From JAIBJN01 sp963830885 (GTDB lineage: Bacteria > Actinomycetota > Thermoleophilia > Gaiellales > Gaiellaceae), in the NCBI GenBank assembly GCA_963830885.1, contig CAWHOA010000042.1, positions 28,801 through 92,800 of the forward strand: a stretch of 64,000 bases of DNA, in the 5' to 3' direction. The number at the start of each line of letters is the position of its first letter. The stretch's first letter is position 1. The notes under the pieces were generated by a model that was given only the letters and a program-made list of their open reading frames with translations, made no database searches and was not told the origin of the DNA. The translations under genes were made by a program, and so were the position numbers. Shown here in pieces: positions 23,740 through 31,237 of the stretch.

Positions 23740-24116
23740 GCGTCCCCGCTTCTCCGCGCACCCCCGGATCGACAGGAGTCCGCGCAGCGGCGAGGCAGGC
23801 CGTTCCTTCTGTCCCGTCGAGCACGAGCCCAACGGTGTTTTCCAAGCCACTCGCCTACCCTTCGACCCTGGATCGTCTCCAGTCGGGTTGCGCACAGCCG
23901 ACGGAGCCGTCCTCCGTGGAGGGGTTTTGGAGCCCGATTGCGGCGCGTCGTGTGAAAAACAGCATGCGAAAGCCGATGCACCTGTCAAAGCGCAATTTCA
24001 CACGCGGACGCGCCGAGCACTTTCTCTCTCAGGCGGGGCCTCGATTCGATCTAGGTCTTGTTCAAGCTGAGCATCACCCTTCTGTTCCTGGTGTCCGATT
24101 CGCCTCCGAAACGACG
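23740..24116. other. Array leader and upstream spacer without a credible gene
   Basis: Open frames here have poor codon composition and no ribosome-binding sites. In array sense it contains a possible promoter (23961-23988) and a ~210-nt leader with small hairpins (a CCTCC/GGAGG pair near 23911-23922 and GACGG/CCGTC near 23900-23911). I looked for a tmRNA-like or tRNA-like fold and found none. Confidence 0.4.
23961..23988 (-). promoter_or_regulatory. Candidate promoter of the tRNA array
   Basis: TTGACA (23988-23983) is a perfect -35 element. A weak -10, CATGCT (23966-23961), follows after 16 nt. Transcription would start near 23953, about 210 nt upstream of tRNA-Gln, and could run through the array into orf121, rsr and rtcB. 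The -10 matches only three consensus positions. Confidence 0.4.
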
Positions 24117-24139
24117 AAGGCGACCTTCCGGTCGCCCTC
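24117..24139 (-). terminator. Hairpin ending the transcript upstream of the array
   Basis: In minus-strand sense GGCGACC-GGAA-GGTCGCC is a perfect 7-bp stem with a tetraloop, extended by GAG/TTC. It lies about 28 nt after the small minus-strand frame ending at 24167 and upstream of the array promoter, so it probably separates the two transcripts. Confidence 0.55.
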
Positions 24140-24166
24140 GCTTCGAGCTGCTATGCGGCTAGTTTC

Positions 24167-24307
24167 CTAGCGCATCCACCTCTCGGCAAGGGCTGGCTCG
24201 TAGCCGGCCTGGCGACCGTCATTGACGGGCTTGTGCCAGCACGGCGACGCCGACGCGGCCTCGGCCGCGCGGGGAAGGAAGGGATGGGTGTCGAGGATCA
24301 TGAGCAT
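24167..24307 (-). CDS. Possible 46-residue small protein
   Basis: From ATG 24307 (GGAG 13 nt upstream) to a stop at 24167; a longer ATG at 24355 is also in frame. The product (MLMILDTHPFLPRAAEAASA, then PCWHKPVNDGRQAGYEPALA) uses G or C in most third codon positions, as real genes here do, and is followed by a hairpin. It contains one Cys and two His but no recognised domain. It lies 129 nt after the methyltransferase stop. Confidence 0.4.
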   Translation of the reverse strand: MLMILDTHPFLPRAAEAASASPCWHKPVNDGRQAGYEPALAERWMR

Positions 24308-24436
24308 GGAACCGTTGTTACTCCGCACGGGAGGATAGCGCAGTGCGGCGGACATTGCAAGGGATCTAGGAAAAGAAACGCGCAGCCGTCAGCGACGCCT
24401 TCTTGGGAATGCAGGTAAGAATGCGAGTCGAAAGAT

Positions 24437-25165
24437 TTACTCGCGCATTGAGCTCGACTGCGCATTCGGACGCCGGGCGAGCCAGATCGAGTCCTCGCCG
24501 CCCTCGTACGGGCGGAGGTCGAACCAGCCGTAGCAGGCGACGATCTCGAATCCGGCCTCTTCGAGGAGGGCCTGCCACTCCTCGTTCGGGAGCCAGGCCA
24601 GGCTGAGGGACGCTTCCGACGCCGAGCCGCGCACGTGGAGCGTCAGGACGCGCCGCTCGAGATCCCAGAGCGCGAGCTCCCAGATGCCCGGCTCGCGCTC
24701 CAGCCAGCGGCCGTGGGTCTCCTCGATGTCCTCGACGCTCGGGGCGAACACGTCGAAGACGAAGCGCCCGCCCGGCTCGAGCAGGCGGCTGACCGCTGCC
24801 AGGGCTTGACGCCGCTCGGCGTCCGTCTCCAGGTGGAGGAAGGCGCGAAACGGGGAGATCACGAGCCGCACCCGCTCCGTCACAGGGGGCTCGCGGAGGT
24901 CGCCGAGCCGGAGGTCGAGGAGGTGGTCGACGCCGGCCGCCTCCGCGCTGCGGCGGCAGACCTCCAGCATCCCCGGGGACGAGTCGATCCCGATGACCGG
25001 GACGCCCGCCGCCGCGATCGGGAGGGCGATCCGCCCGGTCCCGACCCCGAGCTCGACGACCGTCGAGCGCGCCTTCCGCGCCTCCGCGACGTAGAAGCCG
25101 ACGTCTTCCGTGACCGTTCGGCTCCAGGGATCGTAGAGCTCGGCGATTGCGTCGTAGGCGCTCAT
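24437..25165 (-). CDS. Class I SAM-dependent methyltransferase
   Basis: 242 residues from ATG 25165. Motif I is VVELGVGTGRIALP, the acidic end of beta-2 is VIGIDSSPGML, and LLEPGGRFVFDVFAP is the post-motif III region. The substrate is unknown; the family includes small-molecule, protein and RNA methylases. It lies at the upstream edge of the island, separated by a hairpin from the tRNA array, so participation in RNA repair is only a possibility. Confidence 0.82.
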   Translation of the reverse strand: MSAYDAIAELYDPWSRTVTEDVGFYVAEARKARSTVVELGVGTGRIALPIAAAGVPVIGIDSSPGMLEVCRRSAEAAGVDHLLDLRLGDLREPPVTERVRLVISPFRAFLHLETDAERRQALAAVSRLLEPGGRFVFDVFAPSVEDIEETHGRWLEREPGIWELALWDLERRVLTLHVRGSASEASLSLAWLPNEEWQALLEEAGFEIVACYGWFDLRPYEGGEDSIWLARRPNAQSSSMRE

Positions 25166-25201
25166 CGGCCGGGCCCCGGCCGATGAGCGCGGGGAGAGTG
25201 T

Positions 25202-25227
25202 GTGAGGGAACCGGGAGGTTCCCTCAC
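25202..25227. repeat. Perfect inverted repeat upstream of pheS (1)
   Basis: GTGAGGGAACC and GGTTCCCTCAC form perfect 11-nt arms around GGGA. It lies about 100 bp upstream of pheS and is followed 19 nt later by a second, unrelated perfect inverted repeat. Confidence 0.6.
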
Positions 25228-25246
25228 TGTCTCAAAGAAGGGGGCA

Positions 25247-25273
25247 CGTGGGGGAAACCTGGTTTCCCCCACG
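25247..25273. repeat. Perfect inverted repeat upstream of pheS (2)
   Basis: CGTGGGGGAAACC and GGTTTCCCCCACG are perfect 13-nt arms around a single T. With the first repeat it forms a tandem pair of strong hairpins in the pheS leader region. No U-tract follows. Confidence 0.6.
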
Positions 25274-25325
25274 GGACCGAGCCGAAGGCGAGGGACGCTC
25301 ACGGACCCGATGATACGCTCCGCCG

Positions 25326-26321
25326 ATGGACCCGCAGGCCGTGGAAACCGAGGCGAGAAGCGCGATTGCGGGCGCTTCGACCCTCGACGAGCTGGACGAC
25401 GCGCGCGTCCGCTACCTGGGCCGGAAGAGCGAGCTGAAGCAGGCGCTCCGCGAGGTCCGGGACGCCGAGACCGGCAGCGTCCTCAACGCCCTGCGCCAGA
25501 CCCTCGAGGACGCGGTGGCCGAGCGCCAGGCCGAGCTGGAGCGCGCCGACCTCGACCGGCGCCTGACCGAGGAAGTCACGGACGTCACGCTGCCGGGCGA
25601 GCGAAGGCAGCGAGGCCACCTGCACCTGATCACCCAGATCCGGCGCGAGGTGGAGGACATCTTCCTCGGGCTCGGCTACCAGGTCGTCGACGGCCGCGAG
25701 GTCGAGACGACGCACTACAACTTCGACGCGCTCAACTTCCCTGCCGACCACCCGACGCGGTCGCCTCGGCAGTCGGTCTTCTTGAACGGCGACGTCCTCT
25801 TCCGCACGGAGACGTCTCCGTCGCAGATCCGCGTGATGGAGTCGCAACCCCCGCCGATCTACATGGTCTCGCTCGGCCGCGTCTACCGCCGGGACACGCC
25901 CGACGCCACGCACACGCCCGTGTTCCACCAGATCGAGGGCCTGGCCGTCGACCGCGGGATCACCATGGCCGACCTCAAGGGGACGCTGCTGCACATGATG
26001 CGAGCCCTCTTCGGCGAGGAGCGCGAGATGCGCTTCCGCACGCACGACTTCCCCTTCACGGAGCCGTCGCTCGAGCCCGACGTCAGCTGCTTCCTCTGCG
26101 ACGGCGCCGGCTGCCCGGTCTGCCGCTACTCGGGGTGGATCGAGATCGCCGGCTCCGGCATGGTCGAACCGGCCCTGTTCGAGTTCGTCGGCCTCGACCC
26201 CGAGGAGTGGTCGGGCTTCGCCTTCGGGATGGGCCTCGAGCGCGTCGCCATGCTCCGCCACGGCCTCCCGGCCCTCGGCCTCCTCTGGGAGAACGACCTC
26301 CGGGTGCTCCGGCAGTTTTGA
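25326..26321 (+). CDS. pheS: Phenylalanine--tRNA ligase alpha subunit
   Basis: 331 residues. The N-terminal coiled coil (residues 1-90) is followed by the class II core with FHQIEGLAVDRGITMADLKG (motif 2 region), FTEPSLEPDVSC and GFAFGMGLERVAMLRHG (motif 3). Two cysteine pairs (CFLCDGAGCPVC) are in the usual place. It forms an alpha2-beta2 enzyme with PheT that charges tRNA-Phe. It is separated from pheT by a long inverted-repeat element that begins in its own stop codon. Confidence 0.97.
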   Translation: MDPQAVETEARSAIAGASTLDELDDARVRYLGRKSELKQALREVRDAETGSVLNALRQTLEDAVAERQAELERADLDRRLTEEVTDVTLPGERRQRGHLHLITQIRREVEDIFLGLGYQVVDGREVETTHYNFDALNFPADHPTRSPRQSVFLNGDVLFRTETSPSQIRVMESQPPPIYMVSLGRVYRRDTPDATHTPVFHQIEGLAVDRGITMADLKGTLLHMMRALFGEEREMRFRTHDFPFTEPSLEPDVSCFLCDGAGCPVCRYSGWIEIAGSGMVEPALFEFVGLDPEEWSGFAFGMGLERVAMLRHGLPALGLLWENDLRVLRQF

Positions 26322-26486
26322 GAGCTCCTAACACAATGAGGAGCCATGCCGTCTGGCCGCGCTGGGCGGCCCGAGGCGGCGTCCTCAGTCGCGCCCATAC
26401 CTCTCCAGGTATGAGCGCTCCCTGCGTCCTTGCTTCGAACCACCCATCGCACCCAGTCGGCGGGTCATCATCCTGTTAGGAGCTCT
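26321..26486. repeat. Stop-anchored inverted-repeat element A (pheS-pheT)
   Basis: AGAGCTCCTAACA (26321-26333) and TGTTAGGAGCTCT (26474-26486) are perfect arms. Between them is the core shared with elements B, C and D, including GCGTCCTCAGTCGCGCCC and CTCCCTGCGTCCTTG. The central hairpin is ATACCT/AGGTAT here instead of GTAGCC/GGCTAC. The left arm starts at the last base of the pheS stop; the right arm contains AGGAG, the ribosome-binding site of pheT. Confidence 0.8.
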
Positions 26487-26489
26487 GAG

Positions 26490-28784
26490 ATGAAGATTCC
26501 AGTCTCCTGGCTGCGCGAGTACGTCGAGGTCGACGCGACCACCGCAGAGATCGCCAACCGGCTCGCCATCGCCACCGGCGAGGTCGAGCGCATCTCCTAC
26601 CGCGGCGTCGCCGACGACGACGGCAACTACGGCCGCTACCTCGTCGGCCGTGTCGTCGAGGCGGGGAAGCACCCGAACGCCGACCGGCTCCAGCTCTGCA
26701 GCGTCGACGTCGGTGAGCCGGAGCCGCGCCAGATCGTCTGCGGCGCCTGGAACTTCGGCGCGGGCGCGACCGTCGCCGTCGCGCTGCCCGGCGCGGTGCT
26801 GCCCGACGGCCGCACGCTCGAGCGCGCCAAGCTCCGCGGGACGGTCTCCGACGGGATGATCCTCTCCGAGTCCGAGCTCGAGCTGAGCGGCGAGCATGCG
26901 GGGATCCTCGTCCTCGCCGAGCCTTACGAGCCGGGGACCCCGCTCCGCGACGTGCTCCCGCTCGGCGAGGAGGTGCTCGAGATCGAGCTGACCCGCAACC
27001 GCCCCGACTGCCTCTCGGTCTACGGCATCGCGCGGGAGGTGGCGGCGCTCTTCCGCGCCGAGCTGAAGCCGATGCCGGGCGAGGACCCCGAGCTCGCCGG
27101 CGACGAGCACCCGAACGTGAGCATCGAGGACTTCGACGGCTGCCCGCGCTACATCGGGCGCCTGTTCCGGGACGTCCGGCTCGGCCCGTCGCCGCCGTGG
27201 CTGAAGGCCCGCCTGACGGCCGCCGGCATGCGTCCGATCTCCAACGTCGTCGACATCACGAACTACGTCATGCTCGCGCTCGGGAACCCGCTGCACGCTT
27301 TCGACTTCGAGACGCTCGGCGGCGGCCGCATCGTCGTGCGGCGCGCCCGAGCGGGCGAGGAGTTCACGAGCCTGGACGGGAACCTGCGCAAACTCGACCC
27401 CGCCGACCTCGTCATCGCCGACGCCGAGCGCGCCATCGCCTTCGCCGGGATCATGGGCGGGCTCGACACGGAGGTGACGGAGTCGACGACCTCCGTGCTC
27501 CTCGAGGCCGCCAACTTCGAGCCGGGCACGATCCTCTGGAGCTCGGAGCGCCACGCGCTTCGCACCGAGGGCTCGAACCGCTGGGAGAAGGGGGTCGACC
27601 CCTATCTCGCGCCGCACGCCGCGCGGCTCGCCACGCAGCTCATGGTCGAGCTCGTGGGCGCCCGCTGGGTCGGCGACACCGACGTCAAGGGCGACCTGCC
27701 CGAGCCCCCGGTCGCGCATTACCGCACCGGCCGGGCCAACCGGATCATCGGGATCGAGATCGAGGAGCAGGAGCAGAAGGACATCCTCGAGAGCCTCGGG
27801 TTCGACGTCGTTCCGGGCTGGGACGTCCACGTGCCCACCTGGCGGATGCGCGACGTGACGCGCGAGATCGACCTCGTCGAGGAGGTCGCGCGCGTCCACG
27901 GCCTCGAGAAGATCCCCTTCACCCTGCCGCTTCGGAGCGCGATGTCCGGCCGCCTCTCGCAGAGCCAGCGGCTGCGCCGCCTGGTCGAGGACGTGCTCGT
28001 CGGCGCCGGGTTCTTCGAGGCGTACACGCTGAGCCTGGTCGCGCGCGACCCCGACCCGGAGGCGCTGCGGCTGCCCGTGCCGCTGACCTCCGAGCACGGC
28101 GTCCTCCGCACGACGCTTCTGGACGGCCTCGTCGCCGCGGCCGCGCACAACGTCGCGGTCGGGAACGAGGAGATCGCGCTCTTCGAGATCGCGCGCGTCT
28201 ACCTTCCGAGCGGCGAGCAGCTGCCGGACGAGCACTGGCGCGTCGGCGCAATCGCGCAGGGCGGCTACCCGCGGGCCAAGGGCGCGGTCGAGACCCTGTA
28301 CGAGGCGCTCGGCATCGAGCCGGTGCTCGAGCGGACGCGGCTGCCCTTCCTGCACCCCGGCAAGGCGGCGGCGCTCGAGGCGGGCTGGGTCGGCGAGGTC
28401 CATCCGGCGCTGCTCGAGGGCGAGTGGGGCGTGTTCGAGCTCGACCTCGACACGCTCTTCGCCCAGGTGCCGGAGCGTGTCGAGTACGAGGACGTCGTCA
28501 GCTACCCGGCCGTGCACCAGGACCTCGCGTTCGTCGTGGGCGAGGAGGTGCTCGCGGGCGAGCTGATCGCGGCGGCGCGCGAGGCCGCCGGGCCGGAGCT
28601 GCGCGACGCGGCAGTCTTCGACGTCTACCGCGGAGAGCCCATCCCAGCCGGGAGGAAGTCCGTGGCGCTCCACGTCAGCTTCCAGTCGCCCGAGCGCACG
28701 CTCTCGGACGAGGACGCCCGCGCCATCAGGGAGCGCATCGTTGCGGCCCTCGGCGAGAAGTTCGATGCCGAGCTCCGCGCGTAG
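26490..28784 (+). CDS. pheT: Phenylalanine--tRNA ligase beta subunit
   Basis: 764 residues from ATG 26490, 7 nt after AGGAG; earlier in-frame starts fall inside the repeat element. Domains in order: an N-terminal segment with a tRNA-binding OB fold (about 40-150, GKHPNADRLQLCSVD), B3/4 editing domain, B5 DNA-binding-like domain, catalytic-like domain (VEDVLVGAGFFEAYTLSLV) and a C-terminal FDX-ACB domain (SYPAVHQDLAFVVGEEV). It partners PheS and edits Tyr-tRNA-Phe. Confidence 0.97.
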   Translation: MKIPVSWLREYVEVDATTAEIANRLAIATGEVERISYRGVADDDGNYGRYLVGRVVEAGKHPNADRLQLCSVDVGEPEPRQIVCGAWNFGAGATVAVALPGAVLPDGRTLERAKLRGTVSDGMILSESELELSGEHAGILVLAEPYEPGTPLRDVLPLGEEVLEIELTRNRPDCLSVYGIAREVAALFRAELKPMPGEDPELAGDEHPNVSIEDFDGCPRYIGRLFRDVRLGPSPPWLKARLTAAGMRPISNVVDITNYVMLALGNPLHAFDFETLGGGRIVVRRARAGEEFTSLDGNLRKLDPADLVIADAERAIAFAGIMGGLDTEVTESTTSVLLEAANFEPGTILWSSERHALRTEGSNRWEKGVDPYLAPHAARLATQLMVELVGARWVGDTDVKGDLPEPPVAHYRTGRANRIIGIEIEEQEQKDILESLGFDVVPGWDVHVPTWRMRDVTREIDLVEEVARVHGLEKIPFTLPLRSAMSGRLSQSQRLRRLVEDVLVGAGFFEAYTLSLVARDPDPEALRLPVPLTSEHGVLRTTLLDGLVAAAAHNVAVGNEEIALFEIARVYLPSGEQLPDEHWRVGAIAQGGYPRAKGAVETLYEALGIEPVLERTRLPFLHPGKAAALEAGWVGEVHPALLEGEWGVFELDLDTLFAQVPERVEYEDVVSYPAVHQDLAFVVGEEVLAGELIAAAREAAGPELRDAAVFDVYRGEPIPAGRKSVALHVSFQSPERTLSDEDARAIRERIVAALGEKFDAELRA

Positions 28785-29259
28785 GCTGATCGTCGTCCTC
28801 GGCTACTCGGACGGGAGGCGGCGGGAGCTGCACCCGATCTGCGCGGCCCGGGTCGAGTTCGCGGCGCGCCTGGCCGAGGAGGGCGACGCCGTGCTCCTCT
28901 CCGGCTGGTCGCGGCGGCCCGGGCGGCTGCCCGAGGCGGAGCTGATGCGCCGCGCATGGCCAGTGTCCGAGGCTGAGCTACTCAGCGACCCGGACGCGCG
29001 CCACACCGCGCAGAACGCGGCGAGCGCGGCCGCGCACGCCCGCGAGCTGGGCGCCGACGAGGTCGTCGTCATCACGTCGTCGTGGCACCGCGCACGCGCC
29101 CGGGTGCTGTTCCGCTCGCTGCTTCCGGGCGTCCGGGTCACGGTCCTGGGCGCCCCGACTCCGGGCTCGCCGCGCAACTACCTGCGCGAGGCGGCCGTCT
29201 TTCCGCTGGTGCCGTTCCAGGTGCGGACGGCTCGCCGCGCTACCCGAAGAGGCGCTTGA
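28765..29259 (+). CDS. DUF218/YdcF-like protein
   Basis: 164 residues from ATG 28765, overlapping the end of pheT by 20 nt. LIVVLGYSDGRR, LLSGWSRRPGRLPEAELM, SDPDARHTAQNAASAAAHAR and VVVITSSWHRARARVLFRS are the conserved DUF218 blocks. Family members bind nucleotide-like ligands, and some act in envelope biogenesis; the role here is unknown. There is no obvious membrane segment. Confidence 0.85.
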   Translation: MPSSARRLIVVLGYSDGRRRELHPICAARVEFAARLAEEGDAVLLSGWSRRPGRLPEAELMRRAWPVSEAELLSDPDARHTAQNAASAAAHARELGADEVVVITSSWHRARARVLFRSLLPGVRVTVLGAPTPGSPRNYLREAAVFPLVPFQVRTARRATRRGA

Positions 29260-29557
29260 AGAAGCCCGGCTTCGGCAAGGTTCCGACGACCGGCTCCTCG
29301 TAGGGAGGCAGCCGGTCGAGCTCGGCCGCGGTCATGTCGACCTGGACGCTCCTGGGCCAGATGCCGGTCACGCGCTCGGCGGGGAGGTACCGCTTCGCGT
29401 CGAGCGGGCCGAATCTGACCACGAGCCCGTTGAAGATGTCGGCCGTGCGGTCGCCTGCGATCTCGACCACGCGCGCGAGGTCGGCGCCCTCCGCGCTCAC
29501 CACGTCGGCGTCGCGCTCGATCGCCTTCCAGGAGACCTGCGGCTCGGGCTCCGTCAC
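29240..29557 (-). CDS. Hypothetical 105-residue protein
   Basis: Starts at GTG 29557, overlapping the stop of the upstream gene as GTGA, so the two are translationally coupled. The sequence (LARVVEIAGDRTADIFNGLV, RYLPAERVTGIWPRSVQVDM, PYEEPVVGTLPKPGFFKRLF) resembles PRC-barrel-type beta proteins, but I cannot name the family. It converges with the DUF218 gene, overlapping its end by 20 nt. Confidence 0.65.
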   Translation of the reverse strand: MTEPEPQVSWKAIERDADVVSAEGADLARVVEIAGDRTADIFNGLVVRFGPLDAKRYLPAERVTGIWPRSVQVDMTAAELDRLPPYEEPVVGTLPKPGFFKRLFG

Positions 29558-30219
29558 ACCGCGCGCCCGTCCTCGCGCCACACCGGCCCCTGCGAGAAGG
29601 GCGCGTTCGTGTCGGAGAGGACGCGCAGGACCCGGACGCGGCCGCTCACGCCCTCGTCGTCGAGGCGCTGGAAGGCACGTCGGGCCATGCCGGCGGCGAC
29701 GCCGTAGCCCTGTCTGTTGGCGGCGCGGAAGCGGAAGGTCGAGGGCCCGCCGGCGCGGGCGGGGTTCATCGGGGCGAGCAGGAGCGCGCCGCGGTCGAGG
29801 TAGTCGCTCGAGTCGAGCTCGACCTCCGCGTAGAGGTCGCTCCAGTCCGGCGGCAGGCGCCGCAGGAGCGAGTCCCAGGATGCCGAGAGCGTCGCGCGCT
29901 TCTCCGCTTCCGGCGCGGGAGCGGCGGCCGTCGGGGCCGGACGCTCGAACTCGACGAGGCGCACGCGGCCCGGGATTCCGGCCTGGTCGAGGCGCGCGAG
30001 AACACGCCGAGCCAGGGCCGGCGGCGTGCCCGACCCGTGATCGGTGGCGGCGAGATGGAACGTGAACGATCTGCCTGCGCGCCCTGGGGAGGCGGAGGCG
30101 AGGAGCAGCGACGCGCGGTCGGCGTCGGCCTCCTCGTCCACGGTCAGCTCGATGCGCGCGTGCTCCCAGTCGCGGGGGAGTCCGCGGACGAGCTCGTCGA
30201 CGCGATCGGCAAGGGCCAT
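29554..30219 (-). CDS. Hypothetical protein with two similar halves, 221 residues
   Basis: From ATG 30219. The halves share a pattern: DELVRGLPRDWEHARIELTV in the first and DSLLRRLPPDWSDLYAEVEL in the second, each followed by a RASLLLA/RGALLLAP-type strand and a strand like GRSFTFHLAAT or GPSTFRFRAA. A Pro/Ala-rich linker joins them at about residues 95-110. No membrane segment or known motif is seen. It is divergent from the dehydrogenase operon and coupled to the 105-residue gene. Confidence 0.7.
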   Translation of the reverse strand: MALADRVDELVRGLPRDWEHARIELTVDEEADADRASLLLASASPGRAGRSFTFHLAATDHGSGTPPALARRVLARLDQAGIPGRVRLVEFERPAPTAAAPAPEAEKRATLSASWDSLLRRLPPDWSDLYAEVELDSSDYLDRGALLLAPMNPARAGGPSTFRFRAANRQGYGVAAGMARRAFQRLDDEGVSGRVRVLRVLSDTNAPFSQGPVWREDGRAV

Positions 30220-30262
30220 CGGGACGCAGATTATTCACTCGGGCTGCTAGCTTGTCGGCGCC

Positions 30263-31237
30263 GTGGCAACCCTCGAGGAAAAGGGGCAGGCAGTGCCGAC
30301 CGAGCGCCTGAAGGACTTCCTTCGGGAGATGCTCCTCATCAGGCGGTTCGAGGAGAAGGTCGAGGAGCGGTTCCGCGCCGGCGAGCTGCCCGGCTTCCTC
30401 CACGTCGCCATCGGCCAGGAGGCGGTCGCGGTGGGCGTATGCCGCGCGCTGGAGGAGGGCGACGTGATCGCGTCGACCCACCGCGCGCACGGCCACACCA
30501 TCGCCAAGGGCACGCATCCGAACGAGGTCATGGCCGAGCTCTACGGCAAGGTCGAAGGCTGCAGCCACGGCTACGGCGGCTCCATGCACCTCTACGACCT
30601 CGAGCGCGGGAACCTGGGGGCGAACGCGGTCGTCGGAGGCGGGCTCCCGGGCATCGTCGGGTCGGCGCTGGCCTTCAAGCTGCGCTCCGAGCCGCGCGTC
30701 GCGGTCGCATTCTTCGGCGACGGGGCCACGAACATCGGCACCTTCCACGAGTCGCTGAACCTCGCGCAGCTCTGGAAGGTCCCTGCCATCTTCATCTGCG
30801 AGCACAACCGCTACGCCGAGTCCACGCCCTCCACGCAGCACCTGCCCATCCAGGACATGACGAAGCGGGCCGAGGCTTTCGGGATGGAGTCGGCATCCGT
30901 GAACGGCCAGGACGTCGAGGCCGTGTACGAGACCGCGAAGAAGGCGCTCAGGCACGCCCGCGAGGGGAAGGGCCCCGTCTTCGTCGTCGCCGACTGCGTC
31001 CGGCTCTCGGGCCACTACGTCGGCGACCCGCAGGTCTACCGGCCGAAGGAGGAGATCCTCGAGCTGCGCAAGACGCGCGACCCGATCGAGCTGCTGCGCG
31101 CGCGGCTGGCGCTCACCGACGAGGAGTTCGAGGAGATGGACCGCGAGGCGACGCGCATCGCCGAGGACTCCGTCGAGTTCGCCAAGAAGGGCACCGACCC
31201 GAAGCCAGAAGACGCGCTGAAGAACGTCTACGCCTGA
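30263..31237 (+). CDS. 2-oxoacid dehydrogenase E1 alpha subunit (PDH/acetoin dehydrogenase type)
   Basis: 324 residues from a GTG at 30263. The thiamine diphosphate motif is GDGATNIGTFHESLNLAQLW ending in EHN. The phosphorylation-loop region and HRAHGHTIAKG match E1 alpha of acetoin, pyruvate or branched-chain complexes. It decarboxylates the 2-oxoacid (or acetoin) with E1 beta and passes the acyl group to E2. Its TGA overlaps the E1 beta ATG (TGATG). The substrate cannot be decided from sequence alone; the length (about 325 for both E1 subunits) favours acetoin/pyruvate types. Confidence 0.93.
   Translation: MATLEEKGQAVPTERLKDFLREMLLIRRFEEKVEERFRAGELPGFLHVAIGQEAVAVGVCRALEEGDVIASTHRAHGHTIAKGTHPNEVMAELYGKVEGCSHGYGGSMHLYDLERGNLGANAVVGGGLPGIVGSALAFKLRSEPRVAVAFFGDGATNIGTFHESLNLAQLWKVPAIFICEHNRYAESTPSTQHLPIQDMTKRAEAFGMESASVNGQDVEAVYETAKKALRHAREGKGPVFVVADCVRLSGHYVGDPQVYRPKEEILELRKTRDPIELLRARLALTDEEFEEMDREATRIAEDSVEFAKKGTDPKPEDALKNVYA

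Noticed and set aside
23517..23981. 154-codon minus-strand frame across tRNA-Val and tRNA-Gln
   Set aside because: It reads through two tRNA genes and spacer hairpins, so it is an artefact of open GC-rich sequence.
23740..24116. Possible tmRNA or giant array-associated ncRNA (GOLLD-like) in the array leader
   Set aside because: No tRNA-like ends, tag-peptide frame or extensive pairing could be found by eye. A covariance search would be needed.
26321..26486. Insertion sequence or MITE with fixed terminal repeats
   Set aside because: Arms differ from copy to copy and no target duplication or transposase is visible, so it is reported as a structured repeat instead.
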